Shown here: in pieces, positions 36,993 through 48,234 of the stretch
Numbering within the stretch: the first letter of the stretch is position 1
How the letters are laid out: every line of letters starts with the position of its first letter
From: Deltaproteobacteria bacterium
GTDB taxonomy: Bacteria > Myxococcota_A > Polyangia > Polyangiales > JADJMO01
DNA length: 64,000 nucleotides
NCBI GenBank assembly: GCA_025363655.1
Contig: JANYDK010000008.1
Coordinates: 1-64,000, forward strand
Reading direction: 5' to 3'
The notes under the pieces: generated by a model
Database searches by the model: none
What the model was told of the DNA's origin: nothing
The model's input: only the letters and a program-made list of their open reading frames with translations
Program-made: the position numbers and the translations under genes

Positions 36993-38492
36993 CTACTCCG
37001 GAGACGCCCCCGAGGCGCAGAGGTGGATGGCGCGGCAGAGGCCTTCCACCGAGTCGGGCTTGTCGAGGACGTGGCGCACGCCGAGCGCGAGGGCTTCGGC
37101 GCGGAGCTCATCGGACACGTAGCCGGAGACGAGGATGATCGGGAGCTCGGGGAGCATCGCGAGGGCGCGTTTGCTCAGCTCGAGACCGGTCGTCCCCGGC
37201 ATGTTGGCGTCGGTGACCAAGACGTCGAAGCGCGTCGGATCGGTCTTCAGGAGCGCAAGGGCATCGTCGGCGTCGCAGGTGGCGGTCACGTCGTAGCCGA
37301 AGCGTCCGAGCAGTCGCTCCGTCAAGTCGAGGAGCGGCTCGTCGTCGTCGACGTAGAGCACGCGTCGTCCCTCGCCGCGCGGCGGATCGATCGGCGGGGG
37401 CGTGACCGCGGGCGGGAACGTGGCGACGTGCGCGCCGAGCAGAGGAAATCGCACCTCGACGGTGGTGCCGCGACCGAGCTCGCTTCGTACCTCGACGGTG
37501 CCGTGATGTTCTTTCACCAGCCCGTGCACGACCGAGAGACCGAGCCCGGTGCCGCTGCCGCCGGTCTTGGTGGTGAAGAACGGATCGAAGACGCGCGCGA
37601 CGGTCGCCGCGTCCATGCCGACGCCGTCGTCGGTCACTTGGAGGCGCACGCAGCTCGCGAGCTCGTCGACGACGAGCGTGAGCTGACCTCCTGTCGCCTC
37701 GACCGCGCGGAGGGCGTTGGCACAGAGGTTCGCCACGACCTGCTGCAACTGTGGCCGATCGCCCATGATTTCAGGCTCATTCGGCGCTATCGAGATCACG
37801 AGCGAGACGTTCGTCGGAAGCTTCGGCCGCAGGTGCGCCGTCGCCTCTTCGACGACGATGCCGAGCTGCAGCGGCTGCTTCTCGCTGGAGGTCCGACGAC
37901 TGAAGGTGAGGATCTGCTGCACCAGCGCCGACGCGCGGCGGCCGGCTCCCGCGATCTCGTCGAGGCTCGACTCGATGGGACGGCCGCGGCCGAGATCGAT
38001 TCGTGCGAGCTCGACGTGTCCGAGGAGCGTCTGCAAGATGTTGTTGAAGTCGTGGGCGATGCCGCGCGCGAGGGTGCCCACCGCCTCCATCTTCTGCGCT
38101 TGTCGCAGCTGTGCTTCGAGACGTTGCGTCTCGCGGAGATCGCGTTGCACGGTGGCGTACGCGAGCGGCTTGCCAGCCTGATCCTTGACGATGAACGAGC
38201 TGACTTGCGTGGGAATGAGCTCGCCGGTCTGGAAGTGACGGAGCACGCCCTCGCCGCGCCACGAGCCTTTTTCGCGAAGAATCGCCGCGCGCGAGAGCCC
38301 GTCGCCGGTGTGGAAGGCGCTGAGCGGCAAAGTGGTGACGTCGGCGTCGATGGCGAGGCCGAGGAGCTCGCGGCCGGCGCGGTTGACGTAGAGGACCCTC
38401 CCGTCGAAGCCGGCCATGGCGATGAAGTCGGCGCTGGTCTCGACGAGCGCGACGAAGGTCTCGGCGACGTCGGACCGTTCGGCCATCTCCAT
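36993..38492 (-). CDS. PAS hybrid histidine kinase with receiver
   Basis: 499 aa: one PAS domain (about 12-125, F-I-A-M-A-G-F-D-G-R-V-L-Y-V-N-R-A-G), HisKA with H147 in G-I-A-H-D-F-N-N-I-L, HATPase_c with F-F-T-T-K-T-G-G-S-G-T-G-L-G-L, and a receiver with D428 in V-T-D-A-N-M-P-G and Lys in L-D-K-P-D. Soluble. The architecture matches the kinase at 11.2 kb, but that one has an extra PAS. Its start is only 25 bases from the start of the divergent amine oxidase, so their promoters must overlap coding sequence. Confidence 0.9.
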   Translation of the reverse strand: MEMAERSDVAETFVALVETSADFIAMAGFDGRVLYVNRAGRELLGLAIDADVTTLPLSAFHTGDGLSRAAILREKGSWRGEGVLRHFQTGELIPTQVSSFIVKDQAGKPLAYATVQRDLRETQRLEAQLRQAQKMEAVGTLARGIAHDFNNILQTLLGHVELARIDLGRGRPIESSLDEIAGAGRRASALVQQILTFSRRTSSEKQPLQLGIVVEEATAHLRPKLPTNVSLVISIAPNEPEIMGDRPQLQQVVANLCANALRAVEATGGQLTLVVDELASCVRLQVTDDGVGMDAATVARVFDPFFTTKTGGSGTGLGLSVVHGLVKEHHGTVEVRSELGRGTTVEVRFPLLGAHVATFPPAVTPPPIDPPRGEGRRVLYVDDDEPLLDLTERLLGRFGYDVTATCDADDALALLKTDPTRFDVLVTDANMPGTTGLELSKRALAMLPELPIILVSGYVSDELRAEALALGVRHVLDKPDSVEGLCRAIHLCASGASPE

Positions 38493-38517
38493 GACGATGA
38501 GACCACAAGTCGCTACG

Positions 38518-39975
<1,458 letters not shown>

Positions 39976-39989
39976 GCTAGTCTGCGTGC

Positions 39990-41531
39990 GTGCGCACTCG
40001 GCAGCTCTTCGGCTCGTCCCTCCTCTTCGCGCTCGTCTTCTCGTCGGTCTTCTCGTCGGGCTGCGGTCACGCGAGCGACGGGTCGACGCCGAACGACGCG
40101 GGGGTCGATGCGAGCAGTCTCGACGTCGCCGAGGTCGCGCCCCCAGAGCCTCATCCGCGCGCCGGAAAGGCCGACGCCGTCTTCGTCGAGGGAAGCACCT
40201 TCCGCGACGGGCAAGGACGACAGCTCCTCTTTCGCGGCTTCAACACCAAGGTCAATGGCATCTTCGACGTCACCTTCGCCGACGGTCGCAAACCCAACTA
40301 CACCTTCCCCGATTTCGACGAGGCCGGCGCCAAGCGCTTCGAGGAGCTGGGCTTCGACGTCATTCGACTCTGCATCAACTGGAGCGCGCTCGAGCCGCAA
40401 CCGAAGGCCTATTCGAAGGAGTTCTTCGCCAAGGTCGACGCCATTCTCGCGCTCGCCAAAGCTCATCATTTTCGCGTGCTCCTCGACATGCACCAAGATG
40501 GCTATTCGAAGGAGATTGGCGAAGACGGCGCGCCGCTCTGGGCCATCGTGCCTGCGCCCGAGAAGCTCTTGGAAGGGCCGAGCGACGATGGTCGGCGGCT
40601 CTCCGCGCAGGTGATCGCCGCCGGCACCAGCTTCTGGAACGACGCGGAGCTCCCCGACGGTCGCACGCTGCAACAGGCGTTCTTCGAAGCGGTCGGAACG
40701 ATGGTCCGTCGCTACGTCGGTGACGAGACGATCGTCGGCATCGAAGCGTGGAACGAGCCGGTCGCCTTCGACGTCGAGTCCGACACCGTGGGGCTATGGG
40801 CCTTTCATCGGCGCTTCGCCGACGTCATTCATCAACTCGACGGTGATCTGGCGGTCTTCTTCGAGCCCAATGGCACTCGCAACCAATGGGACACCGCGAG
40901 CAAACCGTACACCCCGTGGGGCAATGGTCCGGGGGTCTACGCGCCGCACATCTATACCGGGCAATTCTCCATTCCGAGCCAGAATGGCTGGGAATCGGAA
41001 GATCCGGCGAAGCTCCTTCCGAGCATGCAGAACGCGTCGGAAGAGGCCGCTGCTTGGGGCACGCCGTGGTTCGTCACCGAGTTCGGTTGCAACGAAGCCC
41101 AGCCACGCGGCATTCATTGGATTTCGGAGGAGCTCAATCTGCAAGATCGTTTCCTCGCGTCGAGCACGCTGTGGGCTTGGGAACCAGGCGATTGGAGCCC
41201 GCGCTTCGACGTCGCGGTGAAGGGGCGCCCAGAATCGATGCGCGTCGTCTCGCGCAGCTATCCACGCGCGGTCGCCGGCGATTTGCTGGCCATCGAGAGG
41301 CCGACACCGGGGACGATGAACGTGCGTTATCGCGCGACGACCCGCACCAAAGGCCTCGCCCACGAAATCTCGGCCTCGGCGGACTTCGTCACCGATTGGA
41401 AGATCTCCTGCGATGGCGTCGACGTCACCGGCTCCGTCACCAAGGCGCCCGGGCGAGCGACCTTCATCTGCCCGTGGAGCGAGGGTGAGCACACGTTCTC
41501 GCTGTTCGGCACGCCGGTGCCTCTTCCCTGA
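39990..41531 (+). CDS. GH5-family secreted glycosidase (endoglycoceramidase-like)
   Basis: 513 aa from a GTG start. Lipoprotein signal with lipobox S-S-G-C. The TIM barrel has N-W-S-A-L-E-P, the motif L-L-D-M-H-Q-D, acid/base E256 in W-N-E-P and nucleophile E364 in V-T-E-F-G-C, all GH5 marks. A C-terminal beta-sandwich follows, as in endoglycoceramidases and related GH5 enzymes that act on glycolipids. Substrate is not proven. It starts 14 bases after the amine oxidase stop, so the two are probably co-transcribed exported enzymes. Its stop opens an 8-base tandem repeat. Confidence 0.85.
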   Translation: MRTRQLFGSSLLFALVFSSVFSSGCGHASDGSTPNDAGVDASSLDVAEVAPPEPHPRAGKADAVFVEGSTFRDGQGRQLLFRGFNTKVNGIFDVTFADGRKPNYTFPDFDEAGAKRFEELGFDVIRLCINWSALEPQPKAYSKEFFAKVDAILALAKAHHFRVLLDMHQDGYSKEIGEDGAPLWAIVPAPEKLLEGPSDDGRRLSAQVIAAGTSFWNDAELPDGRTLQQAFFEAVGTMVRRYVGDETIVGIEAWNEPVAFDVESDTVGLWAFHRRFADVIHQLDGDLAVFFEPNGTRNQWDTASKPYTPWGNGPGVYAPHIYTGQFSIPSQNGWESEDPAKLLPSMQNASEEAAAWGTPWFVTEFGCNEAQPRGIHWISEELNLQDRFLASSTLWAWEPGDWSPRFDVAVKGRPESMRVVSRSYPRAVAGDLLAIERPTPGTMNVRYRATTRTKGLAHEISASADFVTDWKISCDGVDVTGSVTKAPGRATFICPWSEGEHTFSLFGTPVPLP

Positions 41532-41577
41532 GCCGCTGAGCCGCTGAGATGCCGAGATGCCGAGATGCTGACTGAGC
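41530..41577 (+). repeat. 8-base tandem repeat at a stop codon
   Basis: Six 8-base units: GAGCCGCT twice, GAGATGCC twice, GAGATGCT, then a diverged GACTGAGC. The run begins within the stop codon of the GH5 gene and lies in the gap before the PilT-like genes. Confidence 0.85.
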
Positions 41578-41662
41578 GTGAGCGCTGCGCGACCTCGTCG
41601 GCAAGACCATGGTCGCCTAGCTGTGGCTGCTGCTACTCTCCGTCGCTGGAGGGCGCGCGCGC

Positions 41663-43540
41663 ATGAAGACGATCCTCGAGCTCGTGCAGGAGCTGAAGGG
41701 GACCGACGTGACCGAGCTGGCGTTGGTGAGCGGACGCTTTCCCTGCGTTCGCATCCACGGCGCCTTCAAGCCCGTCGACGACGTCGCTGCGTCGACCGCG
41801 GTCATCTCGCGTTTGCTCAACGCGCTCGGCGGCGGCGAGCACGTCCCGAACCTCTCGCCGAAGCCCACGCAGTGGAAAAACAAGGTCGAAGGCCTCGGCG
41901 AGGTCACCGTGCTGGCGATACGCAAGGCGGACGATACCTTGCAAGTGCGCGTGCTTCCTCCCGCGGGGGGGGGCATCGCGATGCCGGGGACGGGGACGAG
42001 GCCGAAGTCGATTCGCCCCGCTCGCAAGTCGATCACGCCGAAGCCGGGCGATTCTGGCAAGCGTAAATCGTCGATGAAAATCGCGGCGCAACGTCCGATC
42101 GCGCCGCCGATGCCCGATCTGCGAGCGCCGCGCGCGCCGGCCGGCCTCGATCTCGACGCGCGTTCGGAGGACCCCGACAGCGACTCGATGCCGGCGGTGC
42201 TCCGTGGCCTGCCGTTCAAGGGTGTGGTCGCGGCGGCGGCGGGGCTTGCCGGCATCGAAGGCCTCGATGCGCCGGGCAGCAATCGCGCCGATTTCGAGCT
42301 CGATGCGGGCGCCAGCGTGCCGATCGATCTCGACGAGAGCGAAGCACGCGGCCTCGACGCGCTCCTCGCCCGCGCGCGCAAACGTGGGGCGAGCGATCTC
42401 CACGTGGTCGCGGGTCGCCCCGCGCTCTTCCGCATCGCCGGTGAGCTGGTGGCGCACGGCAATCCCTTCTCGCCCGAGGAGGCCGAAGAGATGTTGATGC
42501 CGTTCATTCCCGAGCGGCTGCGGCCGATCTTGGTCAGTGACGGGTCGGTCGACTTCGCGCTCACGCACGAGACCGGCGGTCGCTTCCGCGCCAACGTCTC
42601 GCGCCAACGCACGGGTTTCAAAGGCTCATTTCGCGTCATCCCCAACGAGATTCCGACGCTCCGGTCGCTCGCCCTCCCCGAGGACATCGGCAAGGCGACG
42701 CACCATCATCAAGGTCTCATCGTCATCACCGGGCCGACCGGTCACGGCAAGACGTCGACGCTGGCGGCGCTCGTCAACCTCATCAACTCCGACACCACGC
42801 ACCACATCATCACCGTCGAAGATCCGGTCGAGTACATCCACCCGCGCAAGAAGGCGATGATCAGCCAGCGCGAGGTGGGCACGCACACCAAGAGCTTCGC
42901 CAACGCGCTCAAGGGCTCCCTCCGCCAAGATCCCGACGTCATCGTCGTCGGCGAGCTGCGCGACACCGAGACCGTGCGCATGGCGCTCTCGGCCAGCGAG
43001 ACCGGTCACCTCGTCATCGGGACGATGAACACGCCGAGCGCGGCCAAGACCATCGATCGCTTGATCGACCTATTTCCCCCGGCCGATCAGGCGCAGGTAC
43101 GCATGACGCTCGCCGGCGGCCTCCGCTTGATCGTCGCCCAGCGCCTCCTCCCGAACAAGACCAAGACGGGGATGGTCGCGGCGGCGGAGATTCTCCCCGG
43201 CTCGATCGCGCTCTGGAACCTCATTCGCGAGAACAAGACGTACCAAATTCCCAGCCTGCAACAGCGCGGCAAGTCGGCGGGCATCCATCGCCTCGACGAC
43301 TCGCTCCTCGAGCTGGTGCAAAGCGATCAGACCACCCTCGAGTTGGCGCTGCCGTTCGCCGAGAACCCCGACGAGCTCGCGGCCAAGGCGCGTGGTCAGG
43401 CGGCGGCCAAGGCGGCGGCCATCGCGCAACCGCCCGGTCAACCTCCGCCTGGTGGGCAACCACCGCAAAAACCAGGCGATCAGAAAGATGGCGGCCTCTT
43501 CGCGCGCGCCGGTGCGCTCTTCGGAAAGAAGGGGACCTGA
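41663..43540 (+). CDS. PilT-type ATPase with N-terminal extension
   Basis: 625 aa. The last 400 residues are a type IV pilus retraction ATPase core: R-G-A-S-D-L-H, Walker A G-P-T-G-H-G-K-T (K363), Asp box E-D-P-V-E-Y-I-H, Walker B V-I-V-V-G-E-L-R-D, and a retraction-type I-A-L-W-N-L-I-R-E-N-K. An N-terminal domain (1-100) and a basic/Pro-rich linker (100-220) are extra. The linker has a Gly run encoded by a run of eight G, prone to slippage. The C-terminal tail is Pro/Gly/Lys-rich. It is followed three bases later by a normal-length PilT. Confidence 0.85.
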   Translation: MKTILELVQELKGTDVTELALVSGRFPCVRIHGAFKPVDDVAASTAVISRLLNALGGGEHVPNLSPKPTQWKNKVEGLGEVTVLAIRKADDTLQVRVLPPAGGGIAMPGTGTRPKSIRPARKSITPKPGDSGKRKSSMKIAAQRPIAPPMPDLRAPRAPAGLDLDARSEDPDSDSMPAVLRGLPFKGVVAAAAGLAGIEGLDAPGSNRADFELDAGASVPIDLDESEARGLDALLARARKRGASDLHVVAGRPALFRIAGELVAHGNPFSPEEAEEMLMPFIPERLRPILVSDGSVDFALTHETGGRFRANVSRQRTGFKGSFRVIPNEIPTLRSLALPEDIGKATHHHQGLIVITGPTGHGKTSTLAALVNLINSDTTHHIITVEDPVEYIHPRKKAMISQREVGTHTKSFANALKGSLRQDPDVIVVGELRDTETVRMALSASETGHLVIGTMNTPSAAKTIDRLIDLFPPADQAQVRMTLAGGLRLIVAQRLLPNKTKTGMVAAAEILPGSIALWNLIRENKTYQIPSLQQRGKSAGIHRLDDSLLELVQSDQTTLELALPFAENPDELAAKARGQAAAKAAAIAQPPGQPPPGGQPPQKPGDQKDGGLFARAGALFGKKGT

Positions 43541-43543
43541 GCG

Positions 43544-44632
43544 ATGGCCGAGCCCTCCACCCCGCAGCCGAAGATCGCCGAGCTGTTCGACGAGATGCTC
43601 GCGCGCAAGGCGAGCGACCTCCACCTCGGCATCGGCTATCCGCCACTCGTCCGTCAACGCGGCGACCTGGTGCCGATTCGCGAATTGCCGGTCGATGCGA
43701 AGGAGATGGAAGAGCTCCTCTTCGAGATCATCAACCCGGTGCAGAAGAAGCAAATCATCGAGGAGTACGATCTCGACTTCGCCTGGGCGTTCGGGGAAAA
43801 GGCTCGATTTCGCGCCAACTACATGAACAAGGTGACCGGCCTCGCGGCGGTCTTCCGTGTCATTCCCACGCGCGTGCTCACCCTCTCCGAGCTCGGGACC
43901 CCCGAGGCGCTGGTGAAGCTGAGCGATCGGCGCGCCGGCCTCGTCCTCGTCACCGGCCCGACGGGCTCCGGCAAGTCGACGACGCTCGCGGGGATGATCA
44001 ACCACATCAACAGAAACCGCGCCTGCCACATCCTCACCATCGAAGATCCGGTCGAGTTCGTCCACGAGCCGATCAAAGCGCAGGTGACGCACCGGGAAAT
44101 CGGGCCTCACGCGAAGGACTTCGCGACCGCGATGCGCAGCGCCGGTCGTGAAGATCCGAACGTCATCCTCATCGGCGAGCTCCGCACCAACGAGACGATG
44201 AAGTTGGCGCTGCAGCTGGCGAGCTTCGGCGTCCTCGTCTTCGCCACCGTGCACACCAACAGCGCGAGCTCGACCATCGAGCGCATCGTCAACGCCTTCC
44301 CCGCCGATGAGCAGCCGCAGGTGCGTGGCATGCTCGCCGAGTCGCTCGCCGGTATCGTCGCCCAGCAGCTCCTCAAGACCGCCGACGGCAAAGGTCGCGT
44401 CGGCTGTCACGAGATCTTGATCGGCACGCCGGCCATCGCCTCGCAGATTCGCGAAGGAAAGACCTTCCAAATCCCCAGCCTCATCCAAGCGGGCCAGAAC
44501 CTGGGCATGCAGACGATGGACATGGCCCTCGAGCGTCTCGTGGCGCAAAAGACGATCACCGCGGAGGCAGCGCTGGAAAAGGCGCTCGACAAGGAAAGTT
44601 TCGCCAAAGCCGTCGGCGTCAAGATGTCTTAG
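43544..44632 (+). CDS. pilT: Type IV pilus retraction ATPase PilT
   Basis: 362 aa, normal PilT length. It has R-K-A-S-D-L-H-L near the start, Walker A G-P-T-G-S-G-K-S (K144), E-D-P-V-E-F-V-H, Walker B V-I-L-I-G-E-L-R, a His box T-V-H-T-N-S-A, and A-I-A-S-Q-I-R-E-G-K-T, the PilT retraction motif with one change from A-I-R-N-L-I-R-E. It should power pilus disassembly for twitching or social motility as a cytoplasmic hexamer. It starts three bases after the extended paralogue, so the two are co-expressed and may form mixed or alternate motors. No PilB or PilC is in the window. Confidence 0.9.
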   Translation: MAEPSTPQPKIAELFDEMLARKASDLHLGIGYPPLVRQRGDLVPIRELPVDAKEMEELLFEIINPVQKKQIIEEYDLDFAWAFGEKARFRANYMNKVTGLAAVFRVIPTRVLTLSELGTPEALVKLSDRRAGLVLVTGPTGSGKSTTLAGMINHINRNRACHILTIEDPVEFVHEPIKAQVTHREIGPHAKDFATAMRSAGREDPNVILIGELRTNETMKLALQLASFGVLVFATVHTNSASSTIERIVNAFPADEQPQVRGMLAESLAGIVAQQLLKTADGKGRVGCHEILIGTPAIASQIREGKTFQIPSLIQAGQNLGMQTMDMALERLVAQKTITAEAALEKALDKESFAKAVGVKMS

Positions 44633-44687
44633 GCCGCTGCGGGAACCTGCCCGCGAGGCCCGTGTCGCTCGCGGGGAGGAGTCCACC

Positions 44688-46466
44688 ATGCGTCTTCGCT
44701 TCACCGCACCTGCCTTGGGTTTGCTGGCGTGCCTCTCGTTCGTCGCGCTCACCGTCGCGCCGAAGAACGCGCACGCCTTTTGCGGGTTCTACGTGGCGCC
44801 GCCGGGGGACAAGCCGCTCTATGCCGACGCTTCGATGGTGTCGCTGATGCGCGAGGGGACGCGCACCGTGCTGTCGATGTCGAACAACTACAAAGGTCCG
44901 GCAAAGGACTTCGCGATGGTGGTGCCGGTGCCCGTGGTCCTCAAGAAAGAGGACGTGAAGACGTTGCCCATGGACGTCTTCAAGAAGCTCGACACGCTCA
45001 CCTCGCCGCGCCTCGTCGAGTATTGGGAGACCGATCCGTGCGATCACCCGTGCGCCAACGCCGAGCCGGGCACCTGTGGATATGGCACCGGAAGTGGCAG
45101 CGGCTACGGCTACGGCTCGGGCGGCGGTGGCGGCGGTTCGGTGACGATCGAGGCTAAATTCTCGGTCGGCGAATACGACATCGTGGTCCTCGGCGCCACC
45201 GAGTCGGCCGGCCTCGAGACCTGGCTGCACGACAACAAATATTCGATCCCCAGCGGCGCGGCGAAGGCGCTGCAGCCGTACATCGATCAGCAGCAGAAGT
45301 TCTTCGTCGCCAAGGTCGACATCAAGAAGGTGAAGTTGGATGCGAACGGCGTGGCGGTGCTCTCGCCGCTCCGCATCGCCTACGAGTCCGCCGATTTCCG
45401 GCTGCCGGTGCGCCTCGGGCTCATCAACGCGCAGGCGAAGCAAGACCTCATCGTCTTCGTCCTCTCGAAGGACAAGCGCTACGACCTCGCCAACTATCCG
45501 AACGTCTTCATCCCCACCAACCTCGAGGTGACCGAAGCTACCGCCAAGAGCTTCGCGCCCTTCTACGCTGCGCTCTTCGACGCCGCGGTGGCGCAAGGCA
45601 ACGGCCACGGCATCGTCACCGAGTACTCGTGGGAGTCGAGCTCGTGCGATCCGTGCCCGACGCCGCCGCTGGGAACCGAGGAGCTCTCGAGCCTCGGCGG
45701 CGACGTGCTCTTTCCGAACACGCCGAAAACGCCGCTGATCATCAACGGCGTGCCGCAGAAACCGGTCAGCACCGGGATGAGCAGCTTCAACCGCTCGATG
45801 GTCATCACGCGTCTTCACGCGCGCTACGACTCGACCTCGCTCGGTGAAGATTTGATCTTCCGCGCCTCGGCGCCGATCACCGGCGGGCGTGAATCGGACT
45901 ACGTCGGTGAGGGCTACGACAAGCTCGGCACCGCCGCTTATCCCGCGGGGTACAACAATTTCCAAGCGCGCTACATCATGCGCCACACCTGGACGGGCCC
46001 GATCGCCTGCAAGAATCCCGAGCGTGGCAAGTGGGGCGACAAGCCGGCGTGGATGACGAGCAAGCCGAAGCCTGCGTCGGCGGTCGGTCTCGCTGCGGCG
46101 CCGCGTGGGAAGATCCAACTCGCGACCTACCTCAAGAGCGGGATGCCTGCGATCGAAGTGGCTGCGGTCGGTGTTCCCACCGGCCTCGGTCCCGATGCTG
46201 GACCGAGCGACGCCGGTTCACCGACGCTCAGCACGCTCACCGAGCCCGATGCGGGTGACGCGAGTGCCGAAGGTGATGCCGGGAGCGGCGATGCGTCGTT
46301 CGGAGGCACGCCTCCACCGGCGATCGACAAGGGGCCCCGCGGCTGCAGCTGCGAAATCGTCGGCGAAACAAGCGATGTTTCGCTGCCGGCGGGTGCCTCG
46401 TTCCTCGCGCTCGGCGTCGCCCTCTTCGAGCGTCGACGCAGGAACGCTCGTCGCAAGTCTACTTGA
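44688..46466 (+). CDS. DUF2330 protein with MYXO-CTERM-like tail
   Basis: 592 aa. A signal peptide ends near A-H-A, and the mature protein opens [10 protein letters not shown], a start typical of DUF2330. The fold continues with [11 protein letters not shown] and the block C-D-P-C-P-T-P-P. A Tyr/Gly repeat (about 135-150) is encoded by a short repeat. The C-terminus has G-C-S-C, a hydrophobic helix and R-R-R-R, the myxobacterial sorting tail, so the protein is probably processed and surface-anchored. Its role is unknown. The last bases overlap the convergent spoVR stop by eight bases. Confidence 0.85.
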   Translation: MRLRFTAPALGLLACLSFVALTVAPKNAHAFCGFYVAPPGDKPLYADASMVSLMREGTRTVLSMSNNYKGPAKDFAMVVPVPVVLKKEDVKTLPMDVFKKLDTLTSPRLVEYWETDPCDHPCANAEPGTCGYGTGSGSGYGYGSGGGGGGSVTIEAKFSVGEYDIVVLGATESAGLETWLHDNKYSIPSGAAKALQPYIDQQQKFFVAKVDIKKVKLDANGVAVLSPLRIAYESADFRLPVRLGLINAQAKQDLIVFVLSKDKRYDLANYPNVFIPTNLEVTEATAKSFAPFYAALFDAAVAQGNGHGIVTEYSWESSSCDPCPTPPLGTEELSSLGGDVLFPNTPKTPLIINGVPQKPVSTGMSSFNRSMVITRLHARYDSTSLGEDLIFRASAPITGGRESDYVGEGYDKLGTAAYPAGYNNFQARYIMRHTWTGPIACKNPERGKWGDKPAWMTSKPKPASAVGLAAAPRGKIQLATYLKSGMPAIEVAAVGVPTGLGPDAGPSDAGSPTLSTLTEPDAGDASAEGDAGSGDASFGGTPPPAIDKGPRGCSCEIVGETSDVSLPAGASFLALGVALFERRRRNARRKST

Positions 46467-48018
46467 TTGCCTTGCTCGTCTGCTCTTTGCCGTCGAAGCG
46501 GAGCATCACCGGCTTCTCTTCTTGCTTGGTGAGCACGTTCACCGGCCGCTTCCACACCCGCACCATCGCGCCGAGCACCTCCTTCGCATAATCGATGCGG
46601 AGGTCGACGCCTTGGTGATCGTGGCGAAGCAGGAGCTCGCCGCGGTTGTCGAAGTTCGAGTCCTCGACGTAGATGAAGGGGTTGCCGAAGTTGGTGAGCT
46701 GGAAGAGGAGCTTCTCTTTCACCGCCTTGAACTCGCGCGTCTCGATCTCGTAGCGCTCGTTGCGCTGGTTGTAGCCGAACGAGAAGAGCTTGTGCCGACG
46801 GCAGAACTCGGGCGTGAGGAACTCGTCGAGGAAGGTGACGTCGTTGTAGAGCCGACGCACCTCGAGGATTTTCTTGAAGCCGAGCCCGAGGCGCAAATCC
46901 CAGTGATGCTTCGCCTGGATCTCGTCGCACTCTTCCCAGTCTTTGCCGAACATGCCGCGGTTCCAGCGCTCTTCGATGTCGCGATAGAGCTCGACGCCGA
47001 GCTTGTAGGGATTGATGCGGCCGGGTGAGGTGGCCATGACGCCGGCGTTGCGGTCGGCGTAGTCGAGGATCTCGTCGCTGCCGGCGATCTTGGTGGTCAT
47101 GAGCTTGGAGTGCCAGAAGCTGGCCCAACCCTCGTTCATGATCTTGGTCTGCATCTGGGGGACGAAGTAGTAGGCCTCCTCGCGGATGATCTCGAGGACG
47201 TCGCGCTCCCATCGTTCGAGCGGCGCGTTCTCGAGGAGGAAGCGGAGGATGTCGCGCTCGGGTCGCTCGGGGTTCTTCTTCGGAGCGTCGCGCTTCTGCT
47301 CCATCTTCTTGCGCTGCTCTGCGATGTACTCCTCGGGATTGATGAACGACTCCATGTACCCCTTGGCGCGCAGTCGCGGCACCTCGGTGGAGCGCTCGTC
47401 TTCGTCCTCGTCGCTGACGAGGGGCGCGCGGGCCTTGAACGGATCGTACGGATCGAGCAGGTTTTCCAGGCTCAAACAGTTGTCGATGAAGGGCTCGACC
47501 TTGTCGATGCCATAGCGCGAGATGTGACGCGCGATGCGCGAGCCGTGGTTCGCCATCTTGTCGATCCACTTGCGGTTCGGATCGTAGACCCCGGCCGGAC
47601 GCGTCGGCTGCACCACCTGCCCGCGGGCGTCGAGATCGGTGGCGCGGAAGACGAAGTTGTTCTTGAAGAAGTCGACGTGCCCGCAGACGTGGCACATGAC
47701 CATCTTCTGATCGACGAGCGAGTTTCCCTCGAGCAAGTAGGCGAAGCTCGGGTTGTTGTTGATGACCATCTCGTAGATTTTCGACGCGCCGTACTCGTAG
47801 CTCTTGCTCAGCTGCTCGTACTCCATGCCGAAGCGCCAATGCGGATAGCGCTGGGGGAAGCCACCGAAGGCCGCGACCTCGTTCATCTGGTCGTAGGTGA
47901 GCATCTCGTAGACGATGGGGAAGAAGTCGAGCCCGGCCTCGCGCGCGGCGTTCTCGATGTTCTCCTGCTCCCGCCGGAGGTAGCCGGGGAGCGCCGTCTT
48001 GGTCGCGAATTGGGCCAT
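46459..48018 (-). CDS. spoVR: SpoVR family protein
   Basis: 519 aa, usual length. Family blocks include [41 protein letters not shown] and [10 protein letters not shown]. It is a cytoplasmic protein of unknown chemistry; in Bacillus it affects spore cortex, and in many proteobacteria it clusters with PrkA kinase and YeaH in stress and sporulation regulons. Here YeaH lies 5.4 kb away on the same strand with other genes between, and no PrkA is present. In a myxobacterium a role in fruiting or stress is likely. Confidence 0.93.
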   Translation of the reverse strand: MAQFATKTALPGYLRREQENIENAAREAGLDFFPIVYEMLTYDQMNEVAAFGGFPQRYPHWRFGMEYEQLSKSYEYGASKIYEMVINNNPSFAYLLEGNSLVDQKMVMCHVCGHVDFFKNNFVFRATDLDARGQVVQPTRPAGVYDPNRKWIDKMANHGSRIARHISRYGIDKVEPFIDNCLSLENLLDPYDPFKARAPLVSDEDEDERSTEVPRLRAKGYMESFINPEEYIAEQRKKMEQKRDAPKKNPERPERDILRFLLENAPLERWERDVLEIIREEAYYFVPQMQTKIMNEGWASFWHSKLMTTKIAGSDEILDYADRNAGVMATSPGRINPYKLGVELYRDIEERWNRGMFGKDWEECDEIQAKHHWDLRLGLGFKKILEVRRLYNDVTFLDEFLTPEFCRRHKLFSFGYNQRNERYEIETREFKAVKEKLLFQLTNFGNPFIYVEDSNFDNRGELLLRHDHQGVDLRIDYAKEVLGAMVRVWKRPVNVLTKQEEKPVMLRFDGKEQTSKAIK

Positions 48019-48234
48019 CGACAGTCAGCCTAGCGCAAACCGGTGGGCCTTCGCGTGGGGGCGTGCGTAGCGAGGTGCGCGTCGAAATCTGCGACGGAAG
48101 GACCGTGGGCGCCGCGATTTTCGACGGTCCTCTCGCGCCACGGCGGAAGCGGAAATCCACTGCAAAGAAAGGGTACTCATGTGTGGGCTTCGTTTTTGCG
48201 AAGGGCTGCGCTCCGTAACCCGCCGGAGAAAACC

